DNA of 64,000 nucleotides from Elephas maximus indicus. Lineage: Eukaryota > Chordata > Mammalia > Proboscidea > Elephantidae. The stretch is from the NCBI RefSeq assembly GCF_024166365.1, contig NC_064820.1, positions 135,490,001-135,554,000 of the forward strand, read 5' to 3'. Positions 34,835-46,350 of the stretch are shown here, one piece after another. Each line of letters opens with the position of its first letter. Within the stretch, counting starts at the first letter, position 1. The notes beneath the pieces are model-generated. The model was not told where the DNA came from. It saw nothing but the letters and a program-made list of their open reading frames with translations, and did not search any database. The position numbers and the translations under genes are program-made.

Positions 34835-35895
34835 AGTATTAGCATTGCTGTTGTTGTTAGGTGCCGTCCAGTCGGTTCTGACTCATAGCAACCCTATACG
34901 AAACAGAACGAAACACTGCCCAGTCCTGCGCCATCCTTACAATCGTTATGCTTGAGCTCATTGCTGCAGCCACTGCGTCAATCAACCTCGTTAAGGGTCT
35001 TCCTCTTTTCTGCTGACCCTGTACTTTGCCAAGCATGATGTCTTTCTCCAGGGACTGATCCCTCCTGACAACATGTCCAAAGTATGTAAGACACAGTCTC
35101 GCCATCCTTGCCTAAGGAGCATTCTGGCCACACTTCTTCCAAGACAGATTTGTTCATTCTTTTATTCTATATCCTTCACCAACACCACAATTCAAGGCGT
35201 CAATCCTTCTTCGGTCTTCCTTATTCACTGTCGAGCTTTCACATGCATATGATGTGACTGAAAATACCATGGCTTGGGACAGGCGCACCTTAGTCTTCAG
35301 GGTGACATCTTAGCTCTTCAACACTTTAAAGAGGTCCTTTGCAGCAGATTTGCCCAATGCAATGTGTCTTTTGATTTCTTGACTGCTGCTTCCATGGCTT
35401 TGATTGTGGATCCAAGTAAAATAAAATCCTTGACAACTTCAATCTTTTCTCCGTTTATCATGATGTTGCTCATGGGTCCAGTTGTGAGGATTTTTGTTTT
35501 CTTTATGTGGAGGTGTAATCCATACTGAAGGCTCTGGTCTTTGATCTTCATTAGTAAGTGCTTCAAGTCCTCTTCACTTTCAGCAAGCAAGGTTGTGTCA
35601 TCTGCATAACAGGTTGTTAATGAGTCTTCCTCCAACCTTGGTGCCCCATTCTTCTTCATATAGTCCAGCTTCTCGTATTGTATGTTCAGTATACAGATTA
35701 AATAGGTATGGTGAAAGAATACAACCCGGACGCACACCTTTCCTGACTTTAACCAATCAGTATCCCCTTGTTCTGTCCGAACAACCGCCTCTTGATCTAT
35801 GTAAATGCTCCTCATGAGCACAAGTGTTCTGGAATTCCCACTCTTCCCAGTGTTATCCACAATTTGTTATGATCCACACAGTCGAATGCCTTTGC

Positions 35896-36576
35896 TTAGT
35901 CAATAAAACACAGGTAAACATCCTTCTGGTATTCTCTGCTTTCAGCCAGGGTCCATCTGACATTAGCAATGATATCCCTGGTTCCACGTCCTCTTCTGAA
36001 ACCAGCCTGAATTTCTGGCAGTTCCCTGTCAGTATACTGCTGCAGCCGTTTTTGAATGATCTTCAGCAAAATTTTGCTTGTGTGTAATATTAATGATATT
36101 GTTCTATAATTTCCACATTCGGTTGGATCACCTGTCTTGGCAATAGACATAAATATGGATCTCTTCCAGTCAGCTGGCCAGGAAGCTGTCCTCCATATTT
36201 CTTGGCATAGACGAGTGAGCACCTCCAGCGCTGCATCTGTTTGTTGAAACACTTCAATTGATATTCCATCAGTTCCTGGAGCCTCGTTTTTCACCAATGC
36301 CTTCAGAGTAGTTTGGACTTCTTCCTTCAGTACCATCGGTTCTTGATCATATGCTACCTCTTGAAATGGTTGAATATCGACTAATTCTTTTTGGTATAAT
36401 GACTCTGTGTATTCCTTCCATCTTCTTTTGATGCTTCCTGCGTCGTTTAATATTTTCGCCATGGAATCCTTCACTATTACAACTCGAGGCCTGAAATTTT
36501 TCTTCAGTTCTTTCAGCTTAAGAAACGCCGAGCATGCTCTTCCCTTTTGGTTTTCCATCTCCAGCTCTTTGCACAT
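35896..36576 (-). pseudogene. RTE reverse transcriptase remnant
   Basis: 226 codons open: fingers and palm start with NEAPGTDGISIEVF, MSIAKTGDPTECGNYRTISL and LYQKELVDIQPFQEVAYDQE. The YADD box is at 35597-35608 in the next open piece (35318-35860). Frameshifts separate it from the linker piece at 36581-36931. Long open stretches suggest a fairly young copy, but it is not intact. Confidence 0.88.
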
Positions 36577-37451
36577 GTCATTATAATACTTTATTTTGTC
36601 TTCTCGAGAGCCCTGAAATCTTTACGTCATCAATTCTTCCTTTTGCTTTAGCTGCTCGACGCTCAAGAGCAAGTTTCAGAGTCTTCTCTGACATCCATCT
36701 TGGTCTTTTCTTTCTTTCCTGTCTTTTCAGTGATCTCTTGCTTTCTTCATGGATGATGTCCTTGATGTCATTCCACAACTCGTCTGGTCTTCGGTCACTA
36801 GTGTTCAATGCGTCAAATCTGTTCTTGAGATGGCCTCTAAATTCAGGTGGGGTATACTCAAGGTCATATTTTGGCTCTTGTGGACTTGCTCTGATTTTCT
36901 TCAGTTTCAGGTTGAACTTGCATATGAGCAATTGATGGTCTGTTCCACAGTCGGCCCCTGGCCTTGTTCTGACTGATGATATGGAGCTTTTCCAACGTCT
37001 CTTTCCACAGATGTAGTCAATTTGATTTCTGTGTGTTCCATCTGGCGAGGTCCATGTGTAGAGTCGCCATTTATGTTGGTGAAAGAAGGTATCTGTCAGT
37101 TTGTCATACTGTGGAGGCTTCTGTGCTGCTGTGATGCTGGAAGCTATGCCACTGGTATTCAGATACCAGCAGGGTCACCCACGGAGGAAAGGTTTCAGCT
37201 GAGCTTCCAGACTAAGACAGACTAGGAAGAAGGACCCCGCAGTCTACTTCTGAAAAACATTAGCCAGTGAACACCTTATGAATAGCCGCGGAACACTGTC
37301 AGATATAGTGCTGGAAGATGAGCCCCCCAGGTTGGAAGGCACTCAAAAGATGACTGGGGAAGAGCTGCCTCCTCAAAGTAGAGTCGACCTTAATGATGTG
37401 GATGGAGTAAGGCTTTCGGGACCTTCATTTGCTCATGCGGCATGACTCAAA

Positions 37452-37754
37452 ATGAGAAGAAACAGCTGCAAACATCCATTAATAATCGGAACCTGGGATG
37501 TACGAAGTATGAATCTAGGAAAATTGGAAATCGACAAAAATGAAATGGAACGCATGAACATCGATATCCTAGGCATCAGTGAGCTGAAACAGACTGGTAT
37601 TGGCCATTTTGAATCGGACAATCACATAGTCTACTATGCTGGGAATGACAACTCGAAGAGGAATGGTGTTGCATTCATCATCAAAAAGAACGTTTCAAGA
37701 TCTATCCTGAAGTACAACGCTGTCAGTGATAGGATAATATCCATACGCCTATAA
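37452..37754 (+). pseudogene. RTE endonuclease remnant, in the inverted part
   Basis: 100 codons open, MRRNSCKHPLIIGTWDVRSM..., ISELKQTGIGHFESDNHIVY and IIKKNVSRSILKYNAVSDR. This is the start of the apurinic/apyrimidinic-like endonuclease domain. The frame then meets a stop (gaagaccagttaataag area), and the domain is cut at the inversion joint. Confidence 0.85.
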
Positions 37755-37986
37755 GGAAGACCAGTTAATAAGACTATTATTCAAATTTACGCACCAACCA
37801 CTAGGGCCAAAGATGAAGAAATAGAAGGTTTTTATCAGCTGCTGCAGTCTGAAATTGACTGAACATGCAATCAAGATGCATTGATAACGACTGGCGATTG
37901 GAATGGGAAAGTTGGAAACAAAGAAGAAGGTCAGTAGTTGGAAAACGTGGCCTTGGTGATAGAAACAATACCGGAGTATTAGCATT

Positions 37987-38471
37987 AGATACCCCAATTT
38001 ATAATTTAATCTAGTCCCATCTTATCAATAAATACATTGTATGTACACATTAGAATATTTGATTATAGTCCAAATTCACGCTAAAGTCACCACTAAACAT
38101 AGTCACTACAATAATTAGCTCTGGTTTTGTCCTGCTTCTTGTTACAGTCAGCATTATTAATGACAACATAGTCCAGTGGGTACTTTCAGTTGGTGCTACA
38201 ATGAGTGAACAAATGCTGTTTGTTGCAAACTTTTATATGCAAGATTAAAAGTAAATGTTTAATATTTTTCATCTTATTTGGCATTCCTTAGACATCTTAA
38301 TTTTGTCTATTGTATTGTCCAAGTCATAGGGGAAGAAATACTAAACTATTAATACTCATCTTGAAGCACAATATGGAATGTACACACTTAAATATGCGCC
38401 TAACAGTAAACCAAATTCTTCCTAATGCAAACCATTGTAGTGAAAAAGAAAGACTGCAAAATAGGGCTTAC
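37987..38471. other. SNX2 intron 11, end
   Basis: Apparently unique intron sequence between the RTE insertion and exon 11. Confidence 0.5.
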
Positions 38472-38677
38472 TTTCACTGCAGCAATAAGACGAATGTAGT
38501 CACTAAGTAGTTCTGAAAACATATAGAAGTCAGCAAAAGCTTGTTCTTGATGTAACTGGTCTATCTTCTCCTCAACCTCAGCAAGTTGTGACAAAGCTCT
38601 AGATAAAGCAGTATGATCCTCAGAATTACCTAACATGGCAGCACTTTTAGCAAAAGCAGCTGTGTTGGCTGAAAGTT
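38472..38677 (-). CDS. SNX2: SNX2 exon 11 (BAR domain)
   Basis: 206 bp, the largest SNX2 exon here. It completes the Glu codon, then reads 68 codons [20 protein letters not shown]...[12 protein letters not shown]. The acceptor is ...tatttcag and the donor gtaagc. It covers about residues 337-404. As far as I can compare from memory it is identical to human SNX2 over this stretch, which is strong evidence of purifying selection. It encodes the end of BAR helix 1 and much of helix 2. Confidence 0.97.
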
Positions 38678-40031
38678 CTGAAATAAAAAGTATTCATTTT
38701 TAGTGTTCATTAGTAAAGTAAAAAAAAAAAAAAGCATTGATTTTCTACTTTCTAAATTTTATCTATTCACAAATAATATTTTAAAATAATTAATAACCAT
38801 AAATGTAAGCACTCAAAAAATTACCCAAAATTATGAAGAACCACTGCCCATATTTCCAGAGGCAGAATTATGCTTAAATAATTTAGAATAATAATCTGCC
38901 TCCCCTTTCTCTCCAAAAGTGCTCGCTCTTTTCTCTGTCCATTCGTAAAAAAGATAAGAAATGTATTTTTAATTATAGAGAGCACTGGGGACACTCAACA
39001 ATTAATTTATACCACATACTTTGGTCTTTAAACATTTGTCAGTGAAGACAATGTCCACAGTTTTTAAGGACAAAACTAACAGGAGAAAGGAAAGGTAAAA
39101 TTGTATAAACAATTCCAATAAATCTTATTCTTTTTTCTTTGTTGTACAACAATGCTCAGTGGAGTATTAAAATTTCAAAAACCATTTTTGGACATAACCA
39201 TTACAGATATTCTAAACAGAGAAAAACATATTTACAGACTAGCAATGGTCAATGACTAACAACCACATTGCCTGGGAGTTGCTCTGCATTATATAAAGTT
39301 CTTGAAAAGAACAATAAAGTCCATTCCCTAAGAGATATAACTCATATGCCAAAGCTGTTAAAAAATACAACAGTAAATGCACTAGTAGGTTTCTGTGATT
39401 ATTTTAAGAAAATGCATTTCTTACAATGGCACATATCAAATTTATTTATTAAATATTTTAGAAAGCTGACATTAAAAGCCTAACTTGTATTCTTTGAAGA
39501 AAAAGAAAGGACGAAACCACTATGGTTTAATAAAATTACAACTCAAAATTTCTATGAACTTAGACAAACCCAGATTTTCAAATATCCCCATGTTGAAAAA
39601 TTAATACTTCAAAGGATTTTCCATGAAATACAGGTAGATCAAATAGATATTTTCAACAAAATCTTCAAATACCAGTTTTAAAATCTCAAATTTTTAATTA
39701 TAATCAAAGTTACTAATAAGGTATCTTTATTCATTGAATTGTAAATACATTTAACAAAGAGTTAATCAAGTGAACAACAGTTTTAATTCAGAGTTCAAGA
39801 CACGCTTTTATAAGCTCAGGATTTTTCTACTTCTAAACTGGAAGCTAGGTTAAAACAGAACAAAAAAATTTAAATAACAGTTCAAACAGAAAAACATTCC
39901 CTTTAGTTATTGTTTTCTGTCTTCCATAATAACCTCAGAATATTCTTTTTAATACAACTTAAATGAAATATTTTAATTAGCTTTATGGTAAAAAAAAAAA
40001 AACAAACACATAAATAACAAGGCAAACAAAC
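38678..40031. other. SNX2 intron 10, no recognised feature
   Basis: AT-rich 1.35 kb intron. No recent repeat recognised. Confidence 0.55.
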
Positions 40032-40125
40032 CTTTTCGATGACAGACCAAGGCTTCAACGCTGGCATGAAGTTTCTTAAGTTGCTGATCCAGATTCTCAA
40101 ATTGCTGCTGCTTTTCTTCAAACCA
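40032..40125 (-). CDS. SNX2: SNX2 exon 10 (BAR domain helix 1)
   Basis: 94 bp: 31 codons WFEEKQQQFENLDQQLKKLH to CHRK plus the first base of a Glu codon. The acceptor is ...ttcttag and the donor gtttgt, a weak match to the consensus although it has the required GT. It covers about residues 305-335, the start of the coiled BAR helix 1. LKKLHAS differs from human LRKLHVS (from memory), a conservative change. Confidence 0.95.
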
Positions 40126-40380
40126 CTAAGAAAAAAATGAAAAATGGAGCTAATTTAGCAAAAACAAACCACTGTAAATTAGGTTACCAATAGCAAGCTA
40201 CATTCCTTGTTTTAAAACAACAAATTAACCGTGTATAACCATGGTAGTCAACTGATGTGGTTGAGAAAACTAAATTCAATAAGCAAATTAATATCCTATT
40301 TTCTACTTGTACAGCTTTAAAATGCAATTGTTGGGCTCATTAATTCATCTCATTATTCAAGTCGAAAAATCAGTTCTTAC

Positions 40381-40494
40381 TGCATCCGATTCATTCATCT
40401 TGATTGTCATTTTGTTGACAGCGTCGGCGGCCTTGTTCACCATCCTCAATATTCCTGCTCCACTCAGGGCTTGTGTATTAACTGCTCTAGGCAG
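40381..40494 (-). CDS. SNX2: SNX2 exon 9 (amphipathic helix)
   Basis: 114 bp, 38 whole codons from [18 protein letters not shown] to NESDA. The acceptor is ...ttccag and the donor gtaaga. It covers about residues 267-304. The segment [18 protein letters not shown] is the amphipathic helix that SNX-BAR proteins insert into the bilayer in front of the BAR domain. It lies 255 bp from exon 10. Several CpG dinucleotides remain in the Ala-Ala-Asp-Ala codons. Confidence 0.96.
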
Positions 40495-41395
40495 CTGGAA
40501 TTGAATGACAAATAAGGGCAAACAAACCGGTTAAAAGCCTGGAGGTTTAACTAGGCACAAAAGGGACCCTCTTCCTCAGGTTAAAAAAAAAAAAAAGGGA
40601 AGAAAAGGAGGTTTTATTTTCTTCACTCTCATACATTTCAATAGTAGGACCTAATTTCTCAAATATACTACTTGTACATTCTCAAAGGAAAACTTAAAAA
40701 ATAGACTTTCCATTTGCTTCTCTTCTGCACGTTTACATTTAGATGGAACAAACACCCTGTTTGTCAAAGTATATTAAGAAATCGTCAAGCACCTTAACAC
40801 TGGCCACCTGTTTCCTAGCACAAATAAACTGTTCATAAGGAAAGAAAAAGGAATCTTGAGAAAAATCTCTTTATGCTGTTAGGATTATATGGTTGAGTAC
40901 TTTTAAAATTCTAAGACTCAAATAAAAAATAAAATAAAATAAATAAATGCAAACAGTAGCAATTAGAAATCTATATGTGCCAAACATCCCAAATACAAAG
41001 AGTAGCACTATTATAAGTTAATTTAGGCTCTTTCAAGTAAAAAAACCTTAATAAGGATATTAGAAAATATATACAAAAATACATCCAACTACCTCTAAAA
41101 TGAGATCTGAATAGCTTATTTCAACACAATGCCTAAGCAACAACTTAGGGTATTGAAAGTCTGACTACACATAAACCACTCTCTTAAATCTTCTTTTAAA
41201 TTTTCAAGAAAGGGGCTGATCATTCTGCAAATATCAGTGCAAAGATATTTTGCTAGTAATTTAGTTAAGTCACTATAAGCCCTAAGTTAAAAAAAAAAGT
41301 TCATTAATTATTTGCTGAATATCTAAACTTATACAATTATACTGATGAAAAGAATGAGAATATTTACATATAAACATTTAAAGTAGAAATAATAC
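40495..41395. other. SNX2 intron 8, no recognised feature
   Basis: AT-rich 0.9 kb intron with short A-runs. No repeat family recognised. Confidence 0.55.
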
Positions 41396-41471
41396 CTCAG
41401 AACTTTCCAAGAACTGCCTTAAATCAGGATCCTGTAGTAAAGTTGGATGCCTTACTGTTCGTTGAAGATAC
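41396..41471 (-). CDS. SNX2: SNX2 exon 8 (PX-BAR linker)
   Basis: 76 bp. One base completes the Arg codon from exon 7, then 25 codons YLQRTVRHPTLLQDPDLRQF...SSE. The acceptor is ...atctag and the donor gtatta. It covers about residues 242-266. Human SNX2 has Lys where this reads Arg in RTVRHP (from memory). It encodes the end of the PX fold leading to the amphipathic helix. Confidence 0.96.
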
Positions 41472-43849
41472 CTAGATTTAAGAATAAAATTGCTTCTTTA
41501 TTTATCAGTAGCATTCTGTTAAATCTTATTGCAAAAGATTAAGAAGCTAGGTAAAAAAGGTATCTTAGTTTACCTCCTATCAGTCTGTCTTTGCTGTATT
41601 TAGAATTTTAGAGCAATTAAATATTAAAAAGCTTTGTGTCCATCTTTTGAAAATTGATGTTATCCCTCACTGCTTGTGTGTTTTTGGTTTCACAATTATA
41701 TAAAAAAAGAGATGGTGGGGATGAAGGGATGGGAGTGGCTAAATAAATTTATCACTGCAAAGTGTTAGAGTTGTAAAAAGGTGTATGAGCTTGTCCAGTA
41801 ATTTTATCTTTGAGTAATATCAAAATGTTTCCAGTTATTACTTCAGAGTCCTATGATGTGTATCACTATACATTCCAGTTAACTTTTTTCAATCTTACTG
41901 TTAACAAAAATGGGGGGAAACCTACCAATTTTTTTTCCATGTCGGCAGATTTAAATTATCACCATCGGCTTTGGTCTTTATTAGACAAGGACTAAATTTT
42001 CTTCAATATTTTTGTTTTAAATAAATGTATTCCTTACTGAAATAATGCATCACATAAAATACAAATGAAAAAGTAAAGGAAAACGCCACTATTAAATCAC
42101 TATTTGCCCAACTTCAGTCATTTTCCTTTACTAGAAAAGCTCACATTTCTGTTGTCCATAATAAATTATCAGTCACCCTTCCATAAAAGGGAAAAAAAGG
42201 CCAACTATTAGATGATTCTTGATTACTTATCTAATCCCAGTTTAAAAATGCTGTCTTTTCCTAGATTAATGATTACATACAGTAACATTTCAAATATGTT
42301 AGTTTACCTCACAGTTAATATTATCTTTATTCTCTTTCTCTAGAATAAATGTAGTAATTTCTTCTATCTTTTTACAAGGTAGGCTTTAAATATGCCTGAA
42401 ATTTAAGCATATCAGATATGCCTAACATTAATAAAGTTTCTGAAAAACAGTGATAATCTTCTCTAAAGTCAAATTCTATGCACTGATCAAAATGACTATT
42501 TTATCGATGTTTAAATGTTAACTTCCGTTCTTCAGTATTTAAATAAAACACATACCATATTAAGCTTCATTTTAAATCAGTAGCCCATGTAAGACGCCAT
42601 TGTAATAAAAATAGATCGTTTAATAGGTACGGGCATACAGTCCACATTGTGGTTTAAAAAACATTTGCTATGGGCGGTGGTTATACACATGATTAATATA
42701 ATTGATATCACTAAAGTGTATACCTGAAAAAATGCTGAATTGGCAAATGTGTTACACACGGTTTTAAAACGAAAAAATTAAAAAATAAATTACTGCCTAT
42801 ATTATCAAAGCAATAAAAGAGATGCAGCAGGAACACTACTCCTGCAAGTTTAAGAAATGCTTGTATTTTCCGAGTGGAATTTTACTTACAATTTTAACAC
42901 TGAAATTCTCCCAATACTATTAGGTAAGTTACTGAGCTGCTTAGACTGCTACTGCTTGAAGACATTTTGCGGAACTTGTTCATCTCAGTGTTCACAATAG
43001 CTAGTAAATAGCAGGCACTCAGACATTTGTAAAATAAACAAGCAGGAAGGAATATGTAAATCCAACCTTTAAGAAATAGTCTAGTATTTCGAACTGAAAT
43101 ATCAGTTATAAAACAACTTTCCAAAGTGGGCTCTGCAGAATACTAGTCCTTACATTCAAAAAAGTTTGAAATACACTACATACACATCCTTTTCTTCAAG
43201 ATTTATAATGCACAGCAGCATACCACATATTAATATCCTGAGGAATCAATTTTGGGAAATGACTGTTGAGAAAAACAAAGTAAAACTTTCCTTTCTCCTA
43301 AGAGTTACAGGGAAGTAAAAAGCAACCAACTATCTAAAAAAAAAAAAAAAAAAAGGTATTAAGCTTATATAATGTTAAAGTTAAGAACAGAAACATTAAA
43401 TGGATCTTAGAATAATGAATATCTAATTTTTTTTTTTAATAAATATATACCGATTCAGAATTAGGGTCAGAGAAGTTTGTAGAAATATATAGAAAAGATA
43501 CAGAACAAAAACAGGAAAAGAATATAGGAAGAAGAAAAGAGGTATGGGGAGAAACAGAAATACAGAAGGAAGACAGAAAGATACAATGAGATTGATGCAA
43601 AGTATTCTACCCAACAGGAGGTGGTCAACGGTTGTTCTTCAGCTTCACTCTAGAGAAAGGTTACTGATAGATTTAGTCATGTGGGGCTTTTAAGTTCCTA
43701 TCTAAGTACCTAAAATACAACAAAATAAAGCAGGTTATATAAAATGATTAAGAGAACAAAGTTAAAAATAATTATCTTGCTTGGAACTCTGACACACATG
43801 ATAACAATGACAGAATAAAAAAGCAGAAGGCCTGGGTCTTTGATATTAA
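41472..43849. other. SNX2 intron 7, first part
   Basis: Mostly unassigned. A short L1-like 3' end lies at about 42664-42785 (ggttatacacatgattaata), similar to 13496-13612. A weak hAT/MER-like trace is at 43115-43180. An A-run is at 43337-43354. Confidence 0.45.
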
Positions 43850-44142
43850 TTTGTTCATTTAACAAATATTTATTGAGCACTTACTAGGTTTCAGGTACTG
43901 TTCTGTGTACTTTGGAATGTATCAGTGGACAAAAATGACGAAGATCCCTTCTCTTGTGGGGAGCTTATATTTTAGTAACAGAAGGCAGACAATAGACTAT
44001 AAAAATAATAAACATATAAATTATATAGTATGTGACAAGCTGAGAAGTGCTGTGGAAAAGAAGGAAGGATAGAACAGTAGGATAAATGGGATCAAGTGTG
44101 TGAGATGTGCTTGGTGGTAATTCAAACAGATGGGTCAGAATA

Positions 44143-44292
44143 AAAACTCATTGCTGTCAAGTCGATTCCAACTCATAGTGACCCAATAGGACAGAGTAGA
44201 ACTGCCCCACAGGTGTTTCCAAGGAGTGGCTGGTAGATTCAAACTACTGACCTTTTGGTTAGCAGCCAAGCTCTTAACCACTACGCCACCAA
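44143..44292 (-). repeat. AfroSINE with 9-bp target-site duplication
   Basis: Minus-strand SINE flanked by gtcagaata at 44134-44142 and 44293-44301, inside an L2. Confidence 0.92.
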
Positions 44293-44500
44293 GTCAGAAT
44301 AGGCACCACTGAAAAGGTGATATTTGAACATTTGAACTTGAAAGAGGTAAGGGAGTTAGCCAGGTAGGCATCAGGGAACAAAGAATTCTAGGCAGAGAGA
44401 AGAGACAATAAAAAGAATGTAAGGTAGGAAGGAACATGCCTGGGATATTTGAGGAGCAGGAAAAAGGTCAGTGTGGCTAGAGTAGAGTGATCGAGGATTA

Positions 44501-44523
44501 AAAAAAAAAAAACTTTTTTTTTA
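44501..44523. repeat. A-run/T-run micro-insertion with 13-bp direct repeats
   Basis: Twelve A, C, nine T and A, flanked by tgatcgaggatta at 44488-44500 and 44524-44536. It interrupts an otherwise collinear L2. Confidence 0.85.
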
Positions 44524-44759
44524 TGATCGAGGATTATATGAGATCAAATAGGTATCAGAGGTGGGTGGTGCAAGGTCATGTAAGGTCTTGTAGGTCGTTA
44601 TAAAGACTTCAGGCTTTTATTCTGAGTGAAATGGGGAGTGATGATCTGACTTAGGTTTTAAAAGGATCACTCTAGTTACTGTGTTAAAAACAGAGCAAAG
44701 GTGCATGGATGGAAGAAGGGCCACTTAGGAGGCTACTAGAGTTAAGGCATTTGGACCAG

Positions 44760-44929
44760 GAAAAAAAAAAAAGCCAGACCTGTTGCCATCAAATCAATTC
44801 TGACTCATAGTGACCCTATAGGACAGAGCAGACTGCCCCATAGTTTCCAAGAAGTGCCTGGTTGATTCGAACTGCTGACCTTTTGGTTAGCAGCCATAGC
44901 AATTAACCACTACACCACCAGGTTTTCCA
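44760..44929 (-). repeat. AfroSINE
   Basis: Minus-strand SINE with an A-run at its tail. Flanks catttggaccag and catttggactag fit a 12-bp duplication with one mismatch. Confidence 0.9.
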
Positions 44930-44952
44930 TTTGGACTAGAGCAGTCAGCAAA

Positions 44953-45113
44953 CCGAAAAAACCAAACCCACTGCTGTTGAGTCAATTCCGACTCATACCG
45001 ACCCCATAAGACAAGGTAAAGTTGCCCAGTAGAGTTTCCAAGGAGTGCCTGGTAGATTTGAACTGCTGACCTTTGGGCTAGCTGCCATAGCTCTTAACCT
45101 CTATGCTACCAGG
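44953..45113 (-). repeat. AfroSINE
   Basis: A second minus-strand SINE about 20 bases from the previous one, in the same orientation. Confidence 0.9.
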
Positions 45114-45234
45114 GTAGTCAATAGATGGTGATAGGATTTCTTGATAATTAGATAATCCCAAAAGGCTGTTATCTACCTCCAAACTTCTTGAAAGAGTTGG
45201 TTAATTTATCTACATTATCTATTTAGGCCTTGTC

Positions 45235-45425
45235 AGGTGGGCTTTTAGGTGCTTTAAATAAACATAATCTTAACAGATATACTTCAATTTTAGAGAGAAG
45301 GAAGAATGCACTGAAGTTAAGTAACTTGGTGATGGTCACACAGATAGTGTGTAGTAAGAGTGAGGCTTGAACTGACAACTGATTCTAAATCTTGTATTCC
45401 TGTACACTGTTATTATCAGGCTATA
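45235..45425 (-). repeat. MIR
   Basis: Reverse MIR: ctgaagttaagtaacttggt and gtcacacagatagtgtgtag, then gaggcttgaactgacaactg. Confidence 0.75.
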
Positions 45426-46191
45426 CTGAATTTCTCAGCTTATATTTACAGAAGAGTGTCCTCACACGTAAAATAAAGTCAACAGGACCTTAAGGTAAGA
45501 CGTGAAACGCTCTCAAGAAAATCAAACGTGCCATCTTAGGGATACTCAATAGGTAGTCTCTGCTTACTTTACTAAGTGTGGCACAGGAGAGCTCTTGAGT
45601 ACGTTACCACTCCCTTTCTCTTTCTAGGTTTTAATACCAGGCGTTTATCCTTTCCCTTTAAGATGGTCATCTGGATTCTCTAAGTTGAACAAATCAATAA
45701 ATATGTAAATGATTACCATAGTATTGATAAAGTAATACAAACAGAAACACTTTCCTGACCAGGCTAGGTACCCCAAAAGAACTGTATGTCTGCACTAATG
45801 TTTAAATTTTTAGAAATGTCATAGGAAAACCACTTTAGAAAAGTCTGTTATAGGAAAGGTTAAGGAAAATGCGATTTTAAAATCTTATACAGATTCAAAA
45901 ATAAATGTGCAAAAGTGGCTGGGACAGGGGAATTAGGAGAATTAGGATTACAGTCAAATCATTCCAGTTCCTTTGCTTGTATGCTTTCACATATATACTT
46001 TCCTTTGTCATTTTTTCTAATGCAAAAATGAACATTTCCTCACACTGTTCTTTTTTTCACTACTGCAAATTTCACTGAGGTAGCATTTAACAAGTAACAT
46101 TTTTCTGTAAAGAAATTATCTTCACACACTAGTCAAGTTTCAGCATTTCTGTAAAACTTTCTTCTATGTTTCATACTGCATAAAGGTATGG
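45426..46191. other. SNX2 intron 7, no recognised feature
   Basis: No gene or clear repeat. Confidence 0.5.
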
Positions 46192-46350
46192 TTAAATAAA
46201 CCCGTTGCCGTCCAGTCGATTTCAACCCATAGCGACCCTACAGGACAGAGTAGAACTGCCCCATAGGGCTTCCAAGAGCAGCTGGCGTTTTTGAACTGCC
46301 AACTTTTTGGTTAGCAGCCTAGCTCTTAACCACTGTGTCACCAGGGCTCC
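46192..46350 (-). repeat. AfroSINE
   Basis: Minus-strand SINE, tail cccgttgccgtccagtcgat and head ggagccctggtgac (read in reverse at about 46350). Confidence 0.9.

Larger units (their letters stand above)
34847..37974 (-). mobile_element. RTE-type LINE with 5' inversion and 12-bp target-site duplication
   Basis: From 34847 to about 37090 the element reads on the minus strand (3' end, RT, linker, end of endonuclease). From about 37092 to 37974 the 5' UTR and most of the endonuclease region read on the plus strand. The two parts together cover the element almost once, with roughly 50 bases lost at the joint. The whole block is flanked by agtattagcatt at 34835-34846 and 37975-37986, which shows a single insertion. 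This is the structure left by twin priming. It lies in SNX2 intron 11, with its 3' part in the same orientation as SNX2. Confidence 0.93.
43850..44759 (-). repeat. L2 (LINE-2) fragment split by an AfroSINE
   Basis: Reverse L2 3' region: aaatatttattgagcactta (43863), gtggggagcttatattttag (43956), then after the SINE gaaaaggtgatatttgaaca, ggtcatgtaaggtcttgtag and aaaaggatcactctagttac. It is diverged but collinear over about 750 bases. Confidence 0.7.

Noticed and set aside
37022..37225. Possible small gene between the two RTE arms
   Set aside because: The sequence is RTE endonuclease joined to the RTE 5' UTR at the inversion, not a host exon.
34835..37986. Head-to-head RTE halves as a palindrome or as two separate insertions
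   Set aside because: The halves cover different, complementary parts of the element and share one outer target duplication, so one inverted insertion explains them.
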